DNA from: Helicobacter pylori PMSS1
GTDB lineage: Bacteria; Campylobacterota; Campylobacteria; Campylobacterales; Arcobacteraceae
Assembly: GCA_945883785.1 (NCBI GenBank)
Contig: CAMCYD010000002.1
Span: 1 to 64,000 of the forward strand
Direction of reading: 5' to 3'
DNA: 64,000 nucleotides
Within the stretch, counting starts at the first letter, position 1, and every line of letters starts with the position of its first letter. A program made the position numbers and the translations under genes. The notes below the pieces were generated by a model that did no database searches, was not told the origin of the DNA, and was given only the letters and a program-made list of their open reading frames with translations. Of the stretch, positions 10,566 to 20,234 are shown in pieces.

Positions 10566-11279
10566 CTATTCTTGATTTTCTTCTTTGTAGATAATTCTAC
10601 CACAATGAGGACAAGTAAAAATCTCTTCAGTTGTTAAAAAATCACTATAAGCTCTATTTGTAAGCTTCATATGACAACCATAACAAGCTTGATTTTTAAT
10701 AGGAGCAACAACACTATTTCCAGCCCATCTTTTTATTTTTTCATAAAATGAAAGTACTTTAGTATCAATTTTCTCAACTAACTCTGATTTTTCTTTATAT
10801 ACGATTTCTCTTTTTTCTTCAAGCTCTTCAAGATTCTTTGATATTGCATTTCTAAGTTCTTCAACATCTATTTCTTCTTGCTCAAGTTCTGCTTTTAATT
10901 CTTCTAAAATTTTAGATTTTGAAGTAGAAATTGTATCAAGTCTTACGATTTCATTGTTTGCAAATGAAATTTGTTCTTTTGCTATTTCTTCTTCGAGTTG
11001 AAGTGCTTTTGCTTCTTTTTCATTTTTTACAGAATCATATTTTGTATTTATCTCTTTAATTCTGTCAGCCAATTCTTTCAAATGAATGTCATTTTTAACT
11101 TTTTTACTTTTAGAGTCATCTATCTCAATATGCAATTTATTTATTTTTTCACTTAACTCATCAACGGTTTTCAAAAATACTTTTAATTTATCGTTTTGCC
11201 CTTTTATTTGTGGCTCAAATCCTACAATTTCTTTATCAAATTTTGATAGTTTTACAAGTTGTTCTAAGTGTTTGTTCAA
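10566..11279 (-). CDS. coiled-coil C4 zinc-ribbon protein, HP0958 (FlgZ)-like; likely starts at TTG 11279 rather than ORF-track 11318
   Basis: MNKHLEQLVKLSKFDKEI start, long coiled coil, C-terminal CYGCHMKL...FTCPHCGRIIY; AAAAGGA Shine-Dalgarno 6 nt before TTG. Confidence 0.85.
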   Translation of the reverse strand: MNKHLEQLVKLSKFDKEIVGFEPQIKGQNDKLKVFLKTVDELSEKINKLHIEIDDSKSKKVKNDIHLKELADRIKEINTKYDSVKNEKEAKALQLEEEIAKEQISFANNEIVRLDTISTSKSKILEELKAELEQEEIDVEELRNAISKNLEELEEKREIVYKEKSELVEKIDTKVLSFYEKIKRWAGNSVVAPIKNQACYGCHMKLTNRAYSDFLTTEEIFTCPHCGRIIYKEENQE

Positions 11280-11409
11280 GTTTATTCCTTTTAAAATGTC
11301 CCATTTTAAAAGGGACAAGTTGTTTAATGTTTACTTCTAACAGTTTGAAAAATCAAACTTAAAGTAACAAATCCTAAAGAGAGAAACGAGTTTCTCCCTG
11401 CATCAATAA

Positions 11410-12144
11410 TTATTTGTATTCAAATGGGTTTTGATTTTGACCCATTATAGCGATTATTTTATTTTTTTTCAAATATTTTTCTAAAATGCCGTAAACTACG
11501 GTATTGAAATACACTTCACTTTCAAAATGCCCAATGTCAATTAGCGAAATGCCTCGTAATTTTGCTTCCATTGCATCATGATATTTTATATCACCAGTCA
11601 AAAAAACATCAGTTTCAACCAAAGGCAAAAGCGACATTCCACTTCCAGTTGTGAGCGAAAATGATGTAATATCTTGGTGACATTTCACCACTTTTTTAAA
11701 TTCTAAACCAAGTTTATCTTGTATTAATTGGTAAAAATTATCAAAACTCATAGTAACTTTACAGCTTAAAATAAAGTCATTTTCATCTTCTATTTCAAAA
11801 CCCAACACCTCATTCATAACAAAACGGTTCAAATGACTTTTGTCAATATTTGTGTGCATTGAGATAAGCTTAATATCTTTTTTAATCATAATTTGAAGTA
11901 ATTTAGTAGTGTAACTATCAAAATTTATAACTTTCAAACCAGCAAAAATTAAAGGATGATGAGTGATAATCAAAGCATTCATCGGCACTTTTTCCAAAAA
12001 TTTAATATCCAAATCAAGTGAAATATAAACCTCACAAAATTCATCTTCCATATTTCCCAAAAGAAGTCCACTATTATCCCACTTTTCTTGAAGAGAAAAT
12101 GGCGAAGCCAAATCTAAAAAACCATAGATTTCTTTGATTTTCAC
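11410..12144 (-). CDS. Nif3-like dinuclear metal center protein
   Basis: KWDNSGLLLG, IITHHPLIFAGLK, SMHTNIDKSHLNR, DIGHFESE motifs. Confidence 0.9.
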   Translation of the reverse strand: MKIKEIYGFLDLASPFSLQEKWDNSGLLLGNMEDEFCEVYISLDLDIKFLEKVPMNALIITHHPLIFAGLKVINFDSYTTKLLQIMIKKDIKLISMHTNIDKSHLNRFVMNEVLGFEIEDENDFILSCKVTMSFDNFYQLIQDKLGLEFKKVVKCHQDITSFSLTTGSGMSLLPLVETDVFLTGDIKYHDAMEAKLRGISLIDIGHFESEVYFNTVVYGILEKYLKKNKIIAIMGQNQNPFEYK

Positions 12145-13034
12145 TATTTTTTACCAGCTAATTCTAGTCTTTGATTTCGTTCATTTTCTTGTGCTTTATA
12201 AAGTGTTGCACAACCCAATGAAAGTTCTCGAACCTTCAAAATATAGTTTTGTCTTTCAGTTACAGAGATAGCTTTTCTAGCATCTAAAGTATTAAAAGTA
12301 TGACTTGCAAACATACATTGATCATATGCAGGAAGTGGCAATTCTTTTTCCAAACACAACTTACACTCTTTTGCATAATCTTCAAAATGTCTAAAAAGCA
12401 TTTCGGTAGTCGCAACTTCAAAGTTGTATTTACTAAATTCAACTTCTCCTTCAAAGTGAATATCTTTATAAGTTGTTTTTCCAAATTGATTTTCATTCCA
12501 AACAATATCAAAAACATTGTCCACATTTTGCAAATACATAGCAAGTCTCTCTGTTCCATAAGTTATCTCAACAGCAACAGGCTCACAAGCAATCCCTCCA
12601 ACTTGCTGAAAATAGGTAAACTGAGTGACTTCCATACCGTCAAGCCAAACTTCCCAACCAAGTCCCCAAGCACCTAAAGTTGGGGATTCCCAATTATCTT
12701 CAACAAATCTAATGTCGTGTTTGCTTAAATCAAGTCCTAAAAATTCTAAAGATTTAAGATACAAATCTTGTATGTTGTCTGGGCTAGGTTTGATTAAAAC
12801 TTGAAACTGATAATAGCTCCCGAGACGATTTGGATTTTCCCCGTATCTTCCATCTGTTGGTCGTCTTGAAGGTGCCACATAAGCCACACTCCAAGGACGA
12901 TTGTCAAGACTTCTTAAAAGTGTTGCTGGGTGAAAAGTCCCTGCGCCTGCTGGTATATCGTATGGTTGTAAAATATTACAACCTTGCTCACTCCAAAATT
13001 CTTGTAATTTTAGTAAAATCTTTGAAAATGTCAT
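12144..13034 (-). CDS. glyQ: glycyl-tRNA synthetase alpha subunit
   Basis: [34 protein letters not shown]...[34 protein letters not shown]. Confidence 0.98.
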   Translation of the reverse strand: MTFSKILLKLQEFWSEQGCNILQPYDIPAGAGTFHPATLLRSLDNRPWSVAYVAPSRRPTDGRYGENPNRLGSYYQFQVLIKPSPDNIQDLYLKSLEFLGLDLSKHDIRFVEDNWESPTLGAWGLGWEVWLDGMEVTQFTYFQQVGGIACEPVAVEITYGTERLAMYLQNVDNVFDIVWNENQFGKTTYKDIHFEGEVEFSKYNFEVATTEMLFRHFEDYAKECKLCLEKELPLPAYDQCMFASHTFNTLDARKAISVTERQNYILKVRELSLGCATLYKAQENERNQRLELAGKK

Positions 13035-13060
13035 TATTAAATTCCTCTTGTTTTTTATAT

Positions 13061-13342
13061 TTATAAATTCGATTGGTATTTATTTATACCAATTATTGTA
13101 ATTATCTCATTGGTTTTATCAATTTTATAAGGTATCACATACCCTTTAAAAATTAAATCTCTTATATTTTCATCATCAAAATAAAAAGATCTTCTAAATT
13201 TATATGGCATATTTTCCAAATCTTCAATTTTTGCTTTTAACTCTATTTTAAACTTATTGGCTCGATTAACACTGTCAAAAGATATATAATCCCAAATAGA
13301 ACTAAAACTGTTAATAAACTCTTTGCGATATTTAACTTGCAT
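13061..13342 (-). CDS. RelE/ParE-family toxin (ORF track start 13387; MQVKYRKEF start at 13342 preferred, 13363 possible)
   Basis: [21 protein letters not shown]...[20 protein letters not shown]...[14 protein letters not shown]...IITIIGI; overlaps end of upstream small ORF. Confidence 0.8.
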   Translation of the reverse strand: MQVKYRKEFINSFSSIWDYISFDSVNRANKFKIELKAKIEDLENMPYKFRRSFYFDDENIRDLIFKGYVIPYKIDKTNEIITIIGINKYQSNL

Positions 13343-13622
13343 TTTTATATTGTATTTTGCCATCAATCTGTTCCCATACAACATCATGCGAAATTAGTTC
13401 ACTTTTTCCACTTTCAATATCCTCCAAACACTTCTGAAAATAAGCCTTATCTTCTTGAAACTGTTTTGTTTTAAGATATTTAGCTGTAGCATCATCAATC
13501 TTTTCATCAGAATTTTCAGTAACTACCATAAAACTTTTTACCAAGTCATCTTTGAAATTTGATAGCATTTTCACAACTGCATCTAGCTTATTGTCTTCCA
13601 CTTGTAGATGTATAGTTTGCAT
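13332..13622 (-). CDS. cognate antitoxin candidate; start MQTIHLQVEDNKLDAVVKML
   Basis: AAGGAGACAATTATG ribosome binding site, small acidic protein immediately upstream of and overlapping the ParE-like toxin. Confidence 0.75.
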   Translation of the reverse strand: MQTIHLQVEDNKLDAVVKMLSNFKDDLVKSFMVVTENSDEKIDDATAKYLKTKQFQEDKAYFQKCLEDIESGKSELISHDVVWEQIDGKIQYKNAS

Positions 13623-13738
13623 AATTGTCTCCTTAAAATTTACAAAAATCATTCTAACAAAAAGTTACTATTCTTTACCTAATACTAAATAACTTTCAGA
13701 TAAAATCGCGACAATTTATACCAAAAAAGGCAAGACAA

Positions 13739-15946
13739 ATGAGCGAAAAAACATCATTAGAAATAGCATTAGCACACTCTTTGACAAAAGATGAATATGA
13801 AACAATAGTACATATGTTGGGACGAGAGCCTAATTATACAGAGATAGGAATTATTTCAGCGATGTGGAGTGAACATTGTTCTTACAAATCAAGTAAAAAA
13901 TATTTAAATGGTTTTCCAACCAAAGCTCCTTGGGTAATTCAAGGTCCAGGTGAAAATGCTGGCGTTATCGACATTGGTGATGGATATGCGGCTGTTTTTA
14001 AAATGGAATCACACAACCACCCAAGTTTTATAGAACCATATCAAGGTGCTGCTACTGGTGTTGGTGGCATTTTAAGAGATGTTTTTACAATGGGTGCACG
14101 ACCTATTGCAAATATGAACCTTATCCAATTTGCTGGAATCGAAGGAAATAGTGAAACTGCAAAAAAACACAGATATTTGCTTCGTGGTGTAGTTGCTGGT
14201 ATCGGTGGTTATGGTAACTGTATGGGAGTTCCAACTATTGGTGGGCAAACAAACTTTGAAGAGTGTTACGCAGGAAACAATCTTGTAAATGCTTTCACTT
14301 TGGGTTTAGTAAAAACTGATGAAATTTTTCTTGGAAAAGCTGAAGGTATTGGAAATCCAGTTATGTATGTTGGAAGTAAAACTGGAAGAGATGGTCTTGG
14401 TGGTGCTGTAATGTCAAGTTGTGCTTTTGATGAAGATAGTGAAAGCAAAAGACCAACAGTTCAAGTAGGTGACCCATTTACAGAGAAACTTTTACTTGAA
14501 GCTTGTTTAGAATTATTTAAAAAAGATTTGATTATCGGTATCCAAGATATGGGTGCGGCTGGACTTACATCATCTTCTTTTGAGATGGCTGGAAGAAGTG
14601 GAAGTGGTATGATTATGCATTTAGATAAAGTTCCTTCGAGAGAAGAAGGAATGACTCCATATGATTTTATGCTTAGTGAATCGCAAGAAAGAATGCTTAT
14701 TTGTGCCAAAAAAGGGTGTGAGCAAGCTATTATTGACATCTTTACCAAGTGGGAATTATCAGTTGCAGTTATCGGTGAAGTTACAAATACTGGTCATATG
14801 GAACTTTTCTGGCATGGAGATAAAGTAGCTGATATTCCAATTCAACCGTTGAGTGAAGAAGCACCTATTTTAGATAGACCAGTTAAAGAGCCTGAATATC
14901 TCAAAACTATCAAAGATATCGTGTTAGATAAAACTATCTCGACTGGGGAAGCCTTTGATATGATGTTTAGCGATATTGAAGTTGTTGATAAATCTTGGAT
15001 ATATAGTCAATACGATTCAATGGTGCAAACAAATACAATAAAAGGTCCAGGGACACTTGATGGAAGTGTTATTCGTATCAAAGAAACGGGGAAAGCAATA
15101 GCCATGAGTGCTGATTGTAATACTAGATATTGTTATATCAATCCAGAGATGGGAGCAGCTGCAGCTGTTATGGAAGCTGGGAGAAATGTTGCGATGACTG
15201 GAGCTCGTCCACTTGCTATTACAGATTGTCTTAACTTTGGAAACCCACAAAATCCAGAAGTTATGTGGCAATTTATGATGTCATGTGAAGGGATTAAAAA
15301 AGCTTGTAAAGAGTTAAATACGCCAGTTATCGGTGGAAATGTAAGTCTTTATAATGAAACAAATGGCGTGGGAGTTTTCCCAACTCCAGCGATTGCAACT
15401 GTTGGACTCAATGATGATATGAATAAAGTTTTACCATCAGCTGTTCAAAAAGAGGGAAGCACACTCTATCTTTTAGGGGAAACTAAACCTGAGTTTGGTG
15501 GAAGTTTGTATATGAAAAAAATCTATGGAAAAGTTGCTGGAACTCATCCTGAAGTAGATTTCAAAAAAGAACTTAACCTTTGGGATTTTGTAATAGAAGC
15601 AAATAAAGCTGGACTTTTACAATCAGCAAAAGATGTCAATGTTGGTGGAATTGCAATAAGTGCGTCTAAAATGGCAGTTGTTGGTGGAAAAGGGATTAAT
15701 ATCACTGTTCCACTAAAAGATACAAAAGATATTTTTGCTGAATCTTTAAGTAGAGCAATAGTTGAAGTAAGATACGAAGATGAAGCTGCATTTGAAACTT
15801 TTGTTGGGACACAACATGTCGAATGTACAAAAATTGGTACAGTTGGTGGAGATGAAATTTTTATCAACGGTATTAAAAAAGATTTAAGCGATGCAATGAA
15901 AATCTATTTTGGTAGATTTCAAGAGATTGTGGAACAAGACTTATAA
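13739..15946 (+). CDS. purL: phosphoribosylformylglycinamidine synthase subunit II
   Basis: [62 protein letters not shown]. Confidence 0.98.
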   Translation: MSEKTSLEIALAHSLTKDEYETIVHMLGREPNYTEIGIISAMWSEHCSYKSSKKYLNGFPTKAPWVIQGPGENAGVIDIGDGYAAVFKMESHNHPSFIEPYQGAATGVGGILRDVFTMGARPIANMNLIQFAGIEGNSETAKKHRYLLRGVVAGIGGYGNCMGVPTIGGQTNFEECYAGNNLVNAFTLGLVKTDEIFLGKAEGIGNPVMYVGSKTGRDGLGGAVMSSCAFDEDSESKRPTVQVGDPFTEKLLLEACLELFKKDLIIGIQDMGAAGLTSSSFEMAGRSGSGMIMHLDKVPSREEGMTPYDFMLSESQERMLICAKKGCEQAIIDIFTKWELSVAVIGEVTNTGHMELFWHGDKVADIPIQPLSEEAPILDRPVKEPEYLKTIKDIVLDKTISTGEAFDMMFSDIEVVDKSWIYSQYDSMVQTNTIKGPGTLDGSVIRIKETGKAIAMSADCNTRYCYINPEMGAAAAVMEAGRNVAMTGARPLAITDCLNFGNPQNPEVMWQFMMSCEGIKKACKELNTPVIGGNVSLYNETNGVGVFPTPAIATVGLNDDMNKVLPSAVQKEGSTLYLLGETKPEFGGSLYMKKIYGKVAGTHPEVDFKKELNLWDFVIEANKAGLLQSAKDVNVGGIAISASKMAVVGGKGINITVPLKDTKDIFAESLSRAIVEVRYEDEAAFETFVGTQHVECTKIGTVGGDEIFINGIKKDLSDAMKIYFGRFQEIVEQDL

Positions 15947-15958
15947 TCTTTCCAAATG

Positions 15959-15999
15959 AACAAGGGTAGTTGCAAAATTGCAACTACCCTTGTTTTAAA
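15959..15999. terminator. bidirectional terminator hairpin between convergent purL and CheX-like gene
   Basis: AACAAGGGTAGTTGCAA-AA-TTGCAACTACCCTTGTT, 17-bp perfect stem. Confidence 0.85.
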
Positions 16000-16020
16000 T
16001 TCTAATAAACAACTCTACTA

Positions 16021-17541
16021 TTAAAAATCACACATTTTATTAAAATCACCTCTTGTGATTGTGATAATTTCCATATCATTTTTGCTATTTTTATCAACTT
16101 TTTTTGCACCATTGACAATATTATTAATGACTGTTTTAAGATAAAGTGGGCCAACATAAACATTCACTACTCCATTAGTATCTTTACAAATAGAGACTTG
16201 AGTTGAATTTTGTTTATTTTCGGTGACAGTAGCTTTGTATTGCTTATATTTTTTAGGATCAATTCTAATAAACATCAAAGATTCACTATCTAATGCTTGT
16301 ATGTTTTGTTCTTCAAATGGACTTTGTTCTGTTGTATTTTGTTCGGCAAACCTATCTACTAATAGTTTTGTACTTGTTTCATTTCCATCGTTATTATTTT
16401 TGTACAAGGATTCTTCTTTATTATTTAAAGCAAATTCTTCAAGTTTTTCCATTTTTAATTTATAAAGCCTATCGGCTTCATCTTTTTTATATTTTGCCAA
16501 AACATCTTCTTCTAAAATTTCATATTTTGTAAGGTATTTCAATTTAGCATTTACTCTTTCTTCATTTATCATATCAAGTTTAAAGTCAATTTGTTTATTT
16601 TTAATATCAGCCATCACCAAAGATTTTTCTGATGGTTTTGTAATATTTAGCTCTTTTGTAGCATTTGTATCGCCAATAACCTCTTCTTTATCAAAGAATC
16701 CCATAAACAATAATGCAAAAAATCCAACAATAATAATGGCTATAATTGCCCCTAAAGCAATCACTATTATTTTTATTTTTTTATTTCTCTTATCAGCAGC
16801 AATCATCTCATCACTATCAGCAGATAAAACTTTATCAACTTCTTCAACTACATTTTCATCTTCTTTAATAACTTTCATTTCTTCAGTAGTTTGTGCGATT
16901 TGTGCAGACCTTTCTGGTGCATATTCTTCTTCATCATTAGAGCTTACTATATCTTCCGTAAGATTACTTGGAGCATCAGTCAACGATTCACTTTCTTCAA
17001 AAATCATCACTTCACCATTCGCAAGTTCTTCTATAAATGGCAAAAAATTCTCTTCGAAATCTATAAAATATTCAAAACTATCTTCGCCAATTGATAGTTT
17101 AAACAAAAGAAGCTCGTTGACAACTTGATAATTTGAACCATCAATAATTTCAAAATCACCTATTGAAAAACTAGTTTTCCCTAAATCTGCAAAACCAGTA
17201 CCGTTAATAACCGTTTGAAGGCTACCGCATATTTGGGTAATAGATTCTTTCATTGCATCTGCAATATCATCACTTATAGTATCAAGCGGGGGGGAATCTT
17301 CCATCAACATAGCATAAGCAATCATTGTAGCTGTTCTTGCTGGGAGCACAAACTTGAAGTTTGTGGTTAATTTCTCGAACACAAAAGATGCATTAATAAT
17401 AAGAATATTTAATCCGCTCAGCGATTTATTGGTTGTTTTATGTATTTTTGATACAAAAACATTAGCACCACTCGTAAGAGAAGTTTCAATAGTACTTGTA
17501 ATGGCTTCTTGTATTTGAAGAGATAAATCAGTTGCCATCAT
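16021..17541 (-). CDS. membrane-anchored protein with CheX/CheC/FliY-like N-terminal domain, single TM helix and C-terminal domain of unknown function
   Basis: N-term FKFVLPARTATMIAYAMLMED...DDIADAMKESITQICGSLQTVINGTG resembles CheX/CheC fold sequence; TM IKIIVIALGAIIAIIIVGFFALLFMGFF; acidic linker. Confidence 0.55.
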   Translation of the reverse strand: MMATDLSLQIQEAITSTIETSLTSGANVFVSKIHKTTNKSLSGLNILIINASFVFEKLTTNFKFVLPARTATMIAYAMLMEDSPPLDTISDDIADAMKESITQICGSLQTVINGTGFADLGKTSFSIGDFEIIDGSNYQVVNELLLFKLSIGEDSFEYFIDFEENFLPFIEELANGEVMIFEESESLTDAPSNLTEDIVSSNDEEEYAPERSAQIAQTTEEMKVIKEDENVVEEVDKVLSADSDEMIAADKRNKKIKIIVIALGAIIAIIIVGFFALLFMGFFDKEEVIGDTNATKELNITKPSEKSLVMADIKNKQIDFKLDMINEERVNAKLKYLTKYEILEEDVLAKYKKDEADRLYKLKMEKLEEFALNNKEESLYKNNNDGNETSTKLLVDRFAEQNTTEQSPFEEQNIQALDSESLMFIRIDPKKYKQYKATVTENKQNSTQVSICKDTNGVVNVYVGPLYLKTVINNIVNGAKKVDKNSKNDMEIITITRGDFNKMCDF

Positions 17542-17983
17542 CTAACTTTGACTTAATTTTTTTTCTATTTTCTCTCTGCTTGGTTAAAATTTTATTTTTA
17601 TTTTTATCGTAATATTCTTTTCGATAATTCTTTAAATCTTCTTTTTTCTTAATTCTATAATCTTTATCATATTGGAGTCTTTTGTCTTTATTTTCAATAT
17701 AATAATCTTTTTTCTTGTTTCGGTATTCTTCAATTTTTGCAAGAATTATCTCTTCTCTATCCTGAATATGCGTTTTTTGTTTCTTCGCTATCTCTTTAAT
17801 TTTTGCAGTAAAACTATTTAAATCTCCACCAAATAACTCTTTTTCATAGTCAATAAATGGATGCTTTTGTTCACTGACCCCAGAAGTAGTTGCTAACTTT
17901 TTTTTCAAATAATAAGCTTTCTTCTTCCCTTTGTGTAAGCGAATATTTTCTTCTCGTCGTTGCTTTAGTTCATCTAAATTCAT
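17528..17983 (-). CDS. Lys/Tyr-rich low-complexity protein of unknown function
   Basis: ORF overlapping next gene by 14 nt; repeats such as KKKDYYIENKDKRLQYDKDYRIKKKEDLKNYRKEYYDKNKNKI. Confidence 0.6.
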   Translation of the reverse strand: MNLDELKQRREENIRLHKGKKKAYYLKKKLATTSGVSEQKHPFIDYEKELFGGDLNSFTAKIKEIAKKQKTHIQDREEIILAKIEEYRNKKKDYYIENKDKRLQYDKDYRIKKKEDLKNYRKEYYDKNKNKILTKQRENRKKIKSKLDDGN

Positions 17984-17994
17984 ATTAGATTAGA

Positions 17995-18783
17995 CTACCT
18001 TTTTAATTGATTCACTTGTTGAAGCATCGCATCTGTTGTGGTTAGTGATTTTGAATTTGCTTCATATGCTCTTTGTGCGGTAATCAAGTCAACCATTGCA
18101 TTCACCAACTGAACATTTGACGCTTCAAGCATTCCTTGCTGTAGGCTTCCAAAAGCTTCCGTACCAGGGTTTCCAGTAATTGCCGGTCCAGATGTATCAG
18201 TTACAGCATAAAGGCTATTTCCTTTTGGAGCAAGACCTGCTGGATTTATAAAATCAGTAATTGTTAATTGTCCTAATGTAGTAATAGTATTATCTATAGG
18301 ATTCATAGCAGTTATTATGCCATCTTGAGAAACCGAAACATTTGTAAGATTGTATGGAACTGAAATCTCTGGTTCAACTTTGTATCCCTGTCCATTTACC
18401 AAAGTTCCTTCGCTATCTACTTTAAAAGCTCCATTTCTAGTGTATTGAGTATCTCCAGTTGGAGTAGTAATTTGGAAAAACCCTTTTCCTTGGATTGCAA
18501 GGTCAAGATCGTTACCAGTTTCAGTCAAACTCCCCTGAATAAAGCTTTTTTGTATCCCAGTAATTTTTACACCCAAACCAACATCAATGCCAGTTGGATT
18601 ATTTGTACTTTCACTTGTAGCATTTGCCGTATAATTAAGAGATTGATACATCAAATCAGCAAATTCAATTCTATCCTTTTTAAATCCAGTAGTGTTGACA
18701 TTGGCTATATTATTTGATGTTACATCAATATTGTTTTGTTGTGCATTCATACCTGCTGCTGATGTGTATAAACCTCTTACCAT
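17995..18783 (-). CDS. flgG: flagellar distal rod protein FlgG
   Basis: MVRGLYTSAAGMNAQQNNIDVTSNNIANVNTTGFKKDR...AQRAYEANSKSLTTTDAMLQQVNQLKR. Confidence 0.95.
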   Translation of the reverse strand: MVRGLYTSAAGMNAQQNNIDVTSNNIANVNTTGFKKDRIEFADLMYQSLNYTANATSESTNNPTGIDVGLGVKITGIQKSFIQGSLTETGNDLDLAIQGKGFFQITTPTGDTQYTRNGAFKVDSEGTLVNGQGYKVEPEISVPYNLTNVSVSQDGIITAMNPIDNTITTLGQLTITDFINPAGLAPKGNSLYAVTDTSGPAITGNPGTEAFGSLQQGMLEASNVQLVNAMVDLITAQRAYEANSKSLTTTDAMLQQVNQLKR

Positions 18784-18962
18784 TTTTAAACTCCAATTTT
18801 AATATGCATAAATTTTATCGTAATATTTTTTAAAATCATCTTTTTTATTTGATGACATTATTTTATAATTAAGAGTGTTATCTCTTGTTTTAAGTGATTA
18901 TTTACTCTAAATTAATTATAATTAGTGAGGTATGTTATAGAACTTAAAAAGGATGAAATAAA

Positions 18963-19337
18963 ATGAGAATTTTAATTGTAGACGATAGTTCAACTATGAG
19001 AAGAATTATTGGGAATGTTGTTCAGCAGTTGGGTGTTGAAAAAGGTAATTTTGATGAAGCTGAAGATGGTGTAGTGGCTTGGAAAATGCTACAAGAAAAA
19101 AAATATGATGTAATTTTAACTGACTGGAATATGCCTAATATGAATGGTCTAGAATTGGTTAAAAAAATAAGAGGAGAAGGAAGTACTCACAGAGGAACTC
19201 CAACTGTTATGATTACAACTGAAGGTGGAAAAAGTGAAGTTATTACAGCTTTAAAAGCTGGAGTAAATAACTATATTGTTAAGCCATTTAATGCTCAAAC
19301 ATTAAAAGAAAAACTTGATCCATTCTTCAAAAATTAA
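18963..19337 (+). CDS. cheY: chemotaxis response regulator CheY
   Basis: ILIVDDSSTMRRII...DVILTDWNMPNMNGLELVKKIR...VMITTEGGKSEVITALKAGVNNYIVKPF. Confidence 0.95.
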   Translation: MRILIVDDSSTMRRIIGNVVQQLGVEKGNFDEAEDGVVAWKMLQEKKYDVILTDWNMPNMNGLELVKKIRGEGSTHRGTPTVMITTEGGKSEVITALKAGVNNYIVKPFNAQTLKEKLDPFFKN

Positions 19338-19347
19338 AGGATAAATC

Positions 19348-20229
19348 ATGAGTATGACTCAAGAAGAAATCGAAGCTCTTATGAATGATACAGTTATGGA
19401 TTCTTCAGATAATTCTGATGATTATGACATTAATGATTTATTGGCTGGTATTGATAGCGTCGTTGATGACGGTGTTAAAAGCTCCAATAACTACAGTGGA
19501 AGTATTGATGATTTATTAGCTGGTATTGATGGAATTGTTGATGCAGATGAAAAAAATGATACTTTAGATGAAACTGATATGGATGCTTTATTGGCTGGGA
19601 TTGGCGGGATTGCTGAGGACAAACCAGCATCAGTTCCAAAAAAAGAATCTAATCCTGCAAAAGTTGTTGACGACATAAGTTCCAAAATTGACAAGGGGAT
19701 ATATCCCTTACCTGCAGACAAAGAGCACAAAGTTGTAAATCAACTCAATGAAGTAGCAGAAGATAGTGAAGAAAAAGCTTCACAAATATTTGATGTATTG
19801 AGTTTTATCCTTGATGAAAATGATGTTATACAAAAAGAAACGAATAAAGTTTCTGATTTTGTAAATAGTCAAATTAAGTTATTAGAAACATTAACTGTAA
19901 AATTTCCTAATGTTGAAATATTTTACGAGAGTTTACAAAAAGCAAAAGATACAAAAGAAGCAATTAATTCAATTACGGATGGTGTAAATAATGAAAATAA
20001 TAAAGTTTTTGAAGCTATGGAAATTATGCAATATCATGATATCAATAGACAAAAAATAGAAAGAGTAATGGCAGTTATCAGAAAACTTTCACTCTATTTA
20101 AGCGGATTATTTGAGGATGACTCTGGAAAACCAGAAGTTCAAATTGCAAAACATATTTCTGGAGATAGTTCACAAACTGTTTCGGAAGATGATTTGGATA
20201 GCTTAATAGCTGAATTTAATCACGAGTAA
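19348..20229 (+). CDS. remote CheZ-type phosphatase with N-terminal tandem FliM-like peptides
   Basis: Follows cheY; EAMEIMQYHDINRQKIERVMAVI resembles CheZ catalytic helix; N-term MTQEEIEALM and three DDLLAGID repeats; C-term SEDDLDSLIAEF. Confidence 0.75.
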   Translation: MSMTQEEIEALMNDTVMDSSDNSDDYDINDLLAGIDSVVDDGVKSSNNYSGSIDDLLAGIDGIVDADEKNDTLDETDMDALLAGIGGIAEDKPASVPKKESNPAKVVDDISSKIDKGIYPLPADKEHKVVNQLNEVAEDSEEKASQIFDVLSFILDENDVIQKETNKVSDFVNSQIKLLETLTVKFPNVEIFYESLQKAKDTKEAINSITDGVNNENNKVFEAMEIMQYHDINRQKIERVMAVIRKLSLYLSGLFEDDSGKPEVQIAKHISGDSSQTVSEDDLDSLIAEFNHE

Positions 20230-20234
20230 TCTTT

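Noticed and set aside
12284-12677. Overlapping ORFs on either strand within glyQ, purL, fliG, nuo genes and the giant lipoprotein
   Set aside because: Antisense or out-of-frame ORFs within confidently identified genes; no independent domain evidence.
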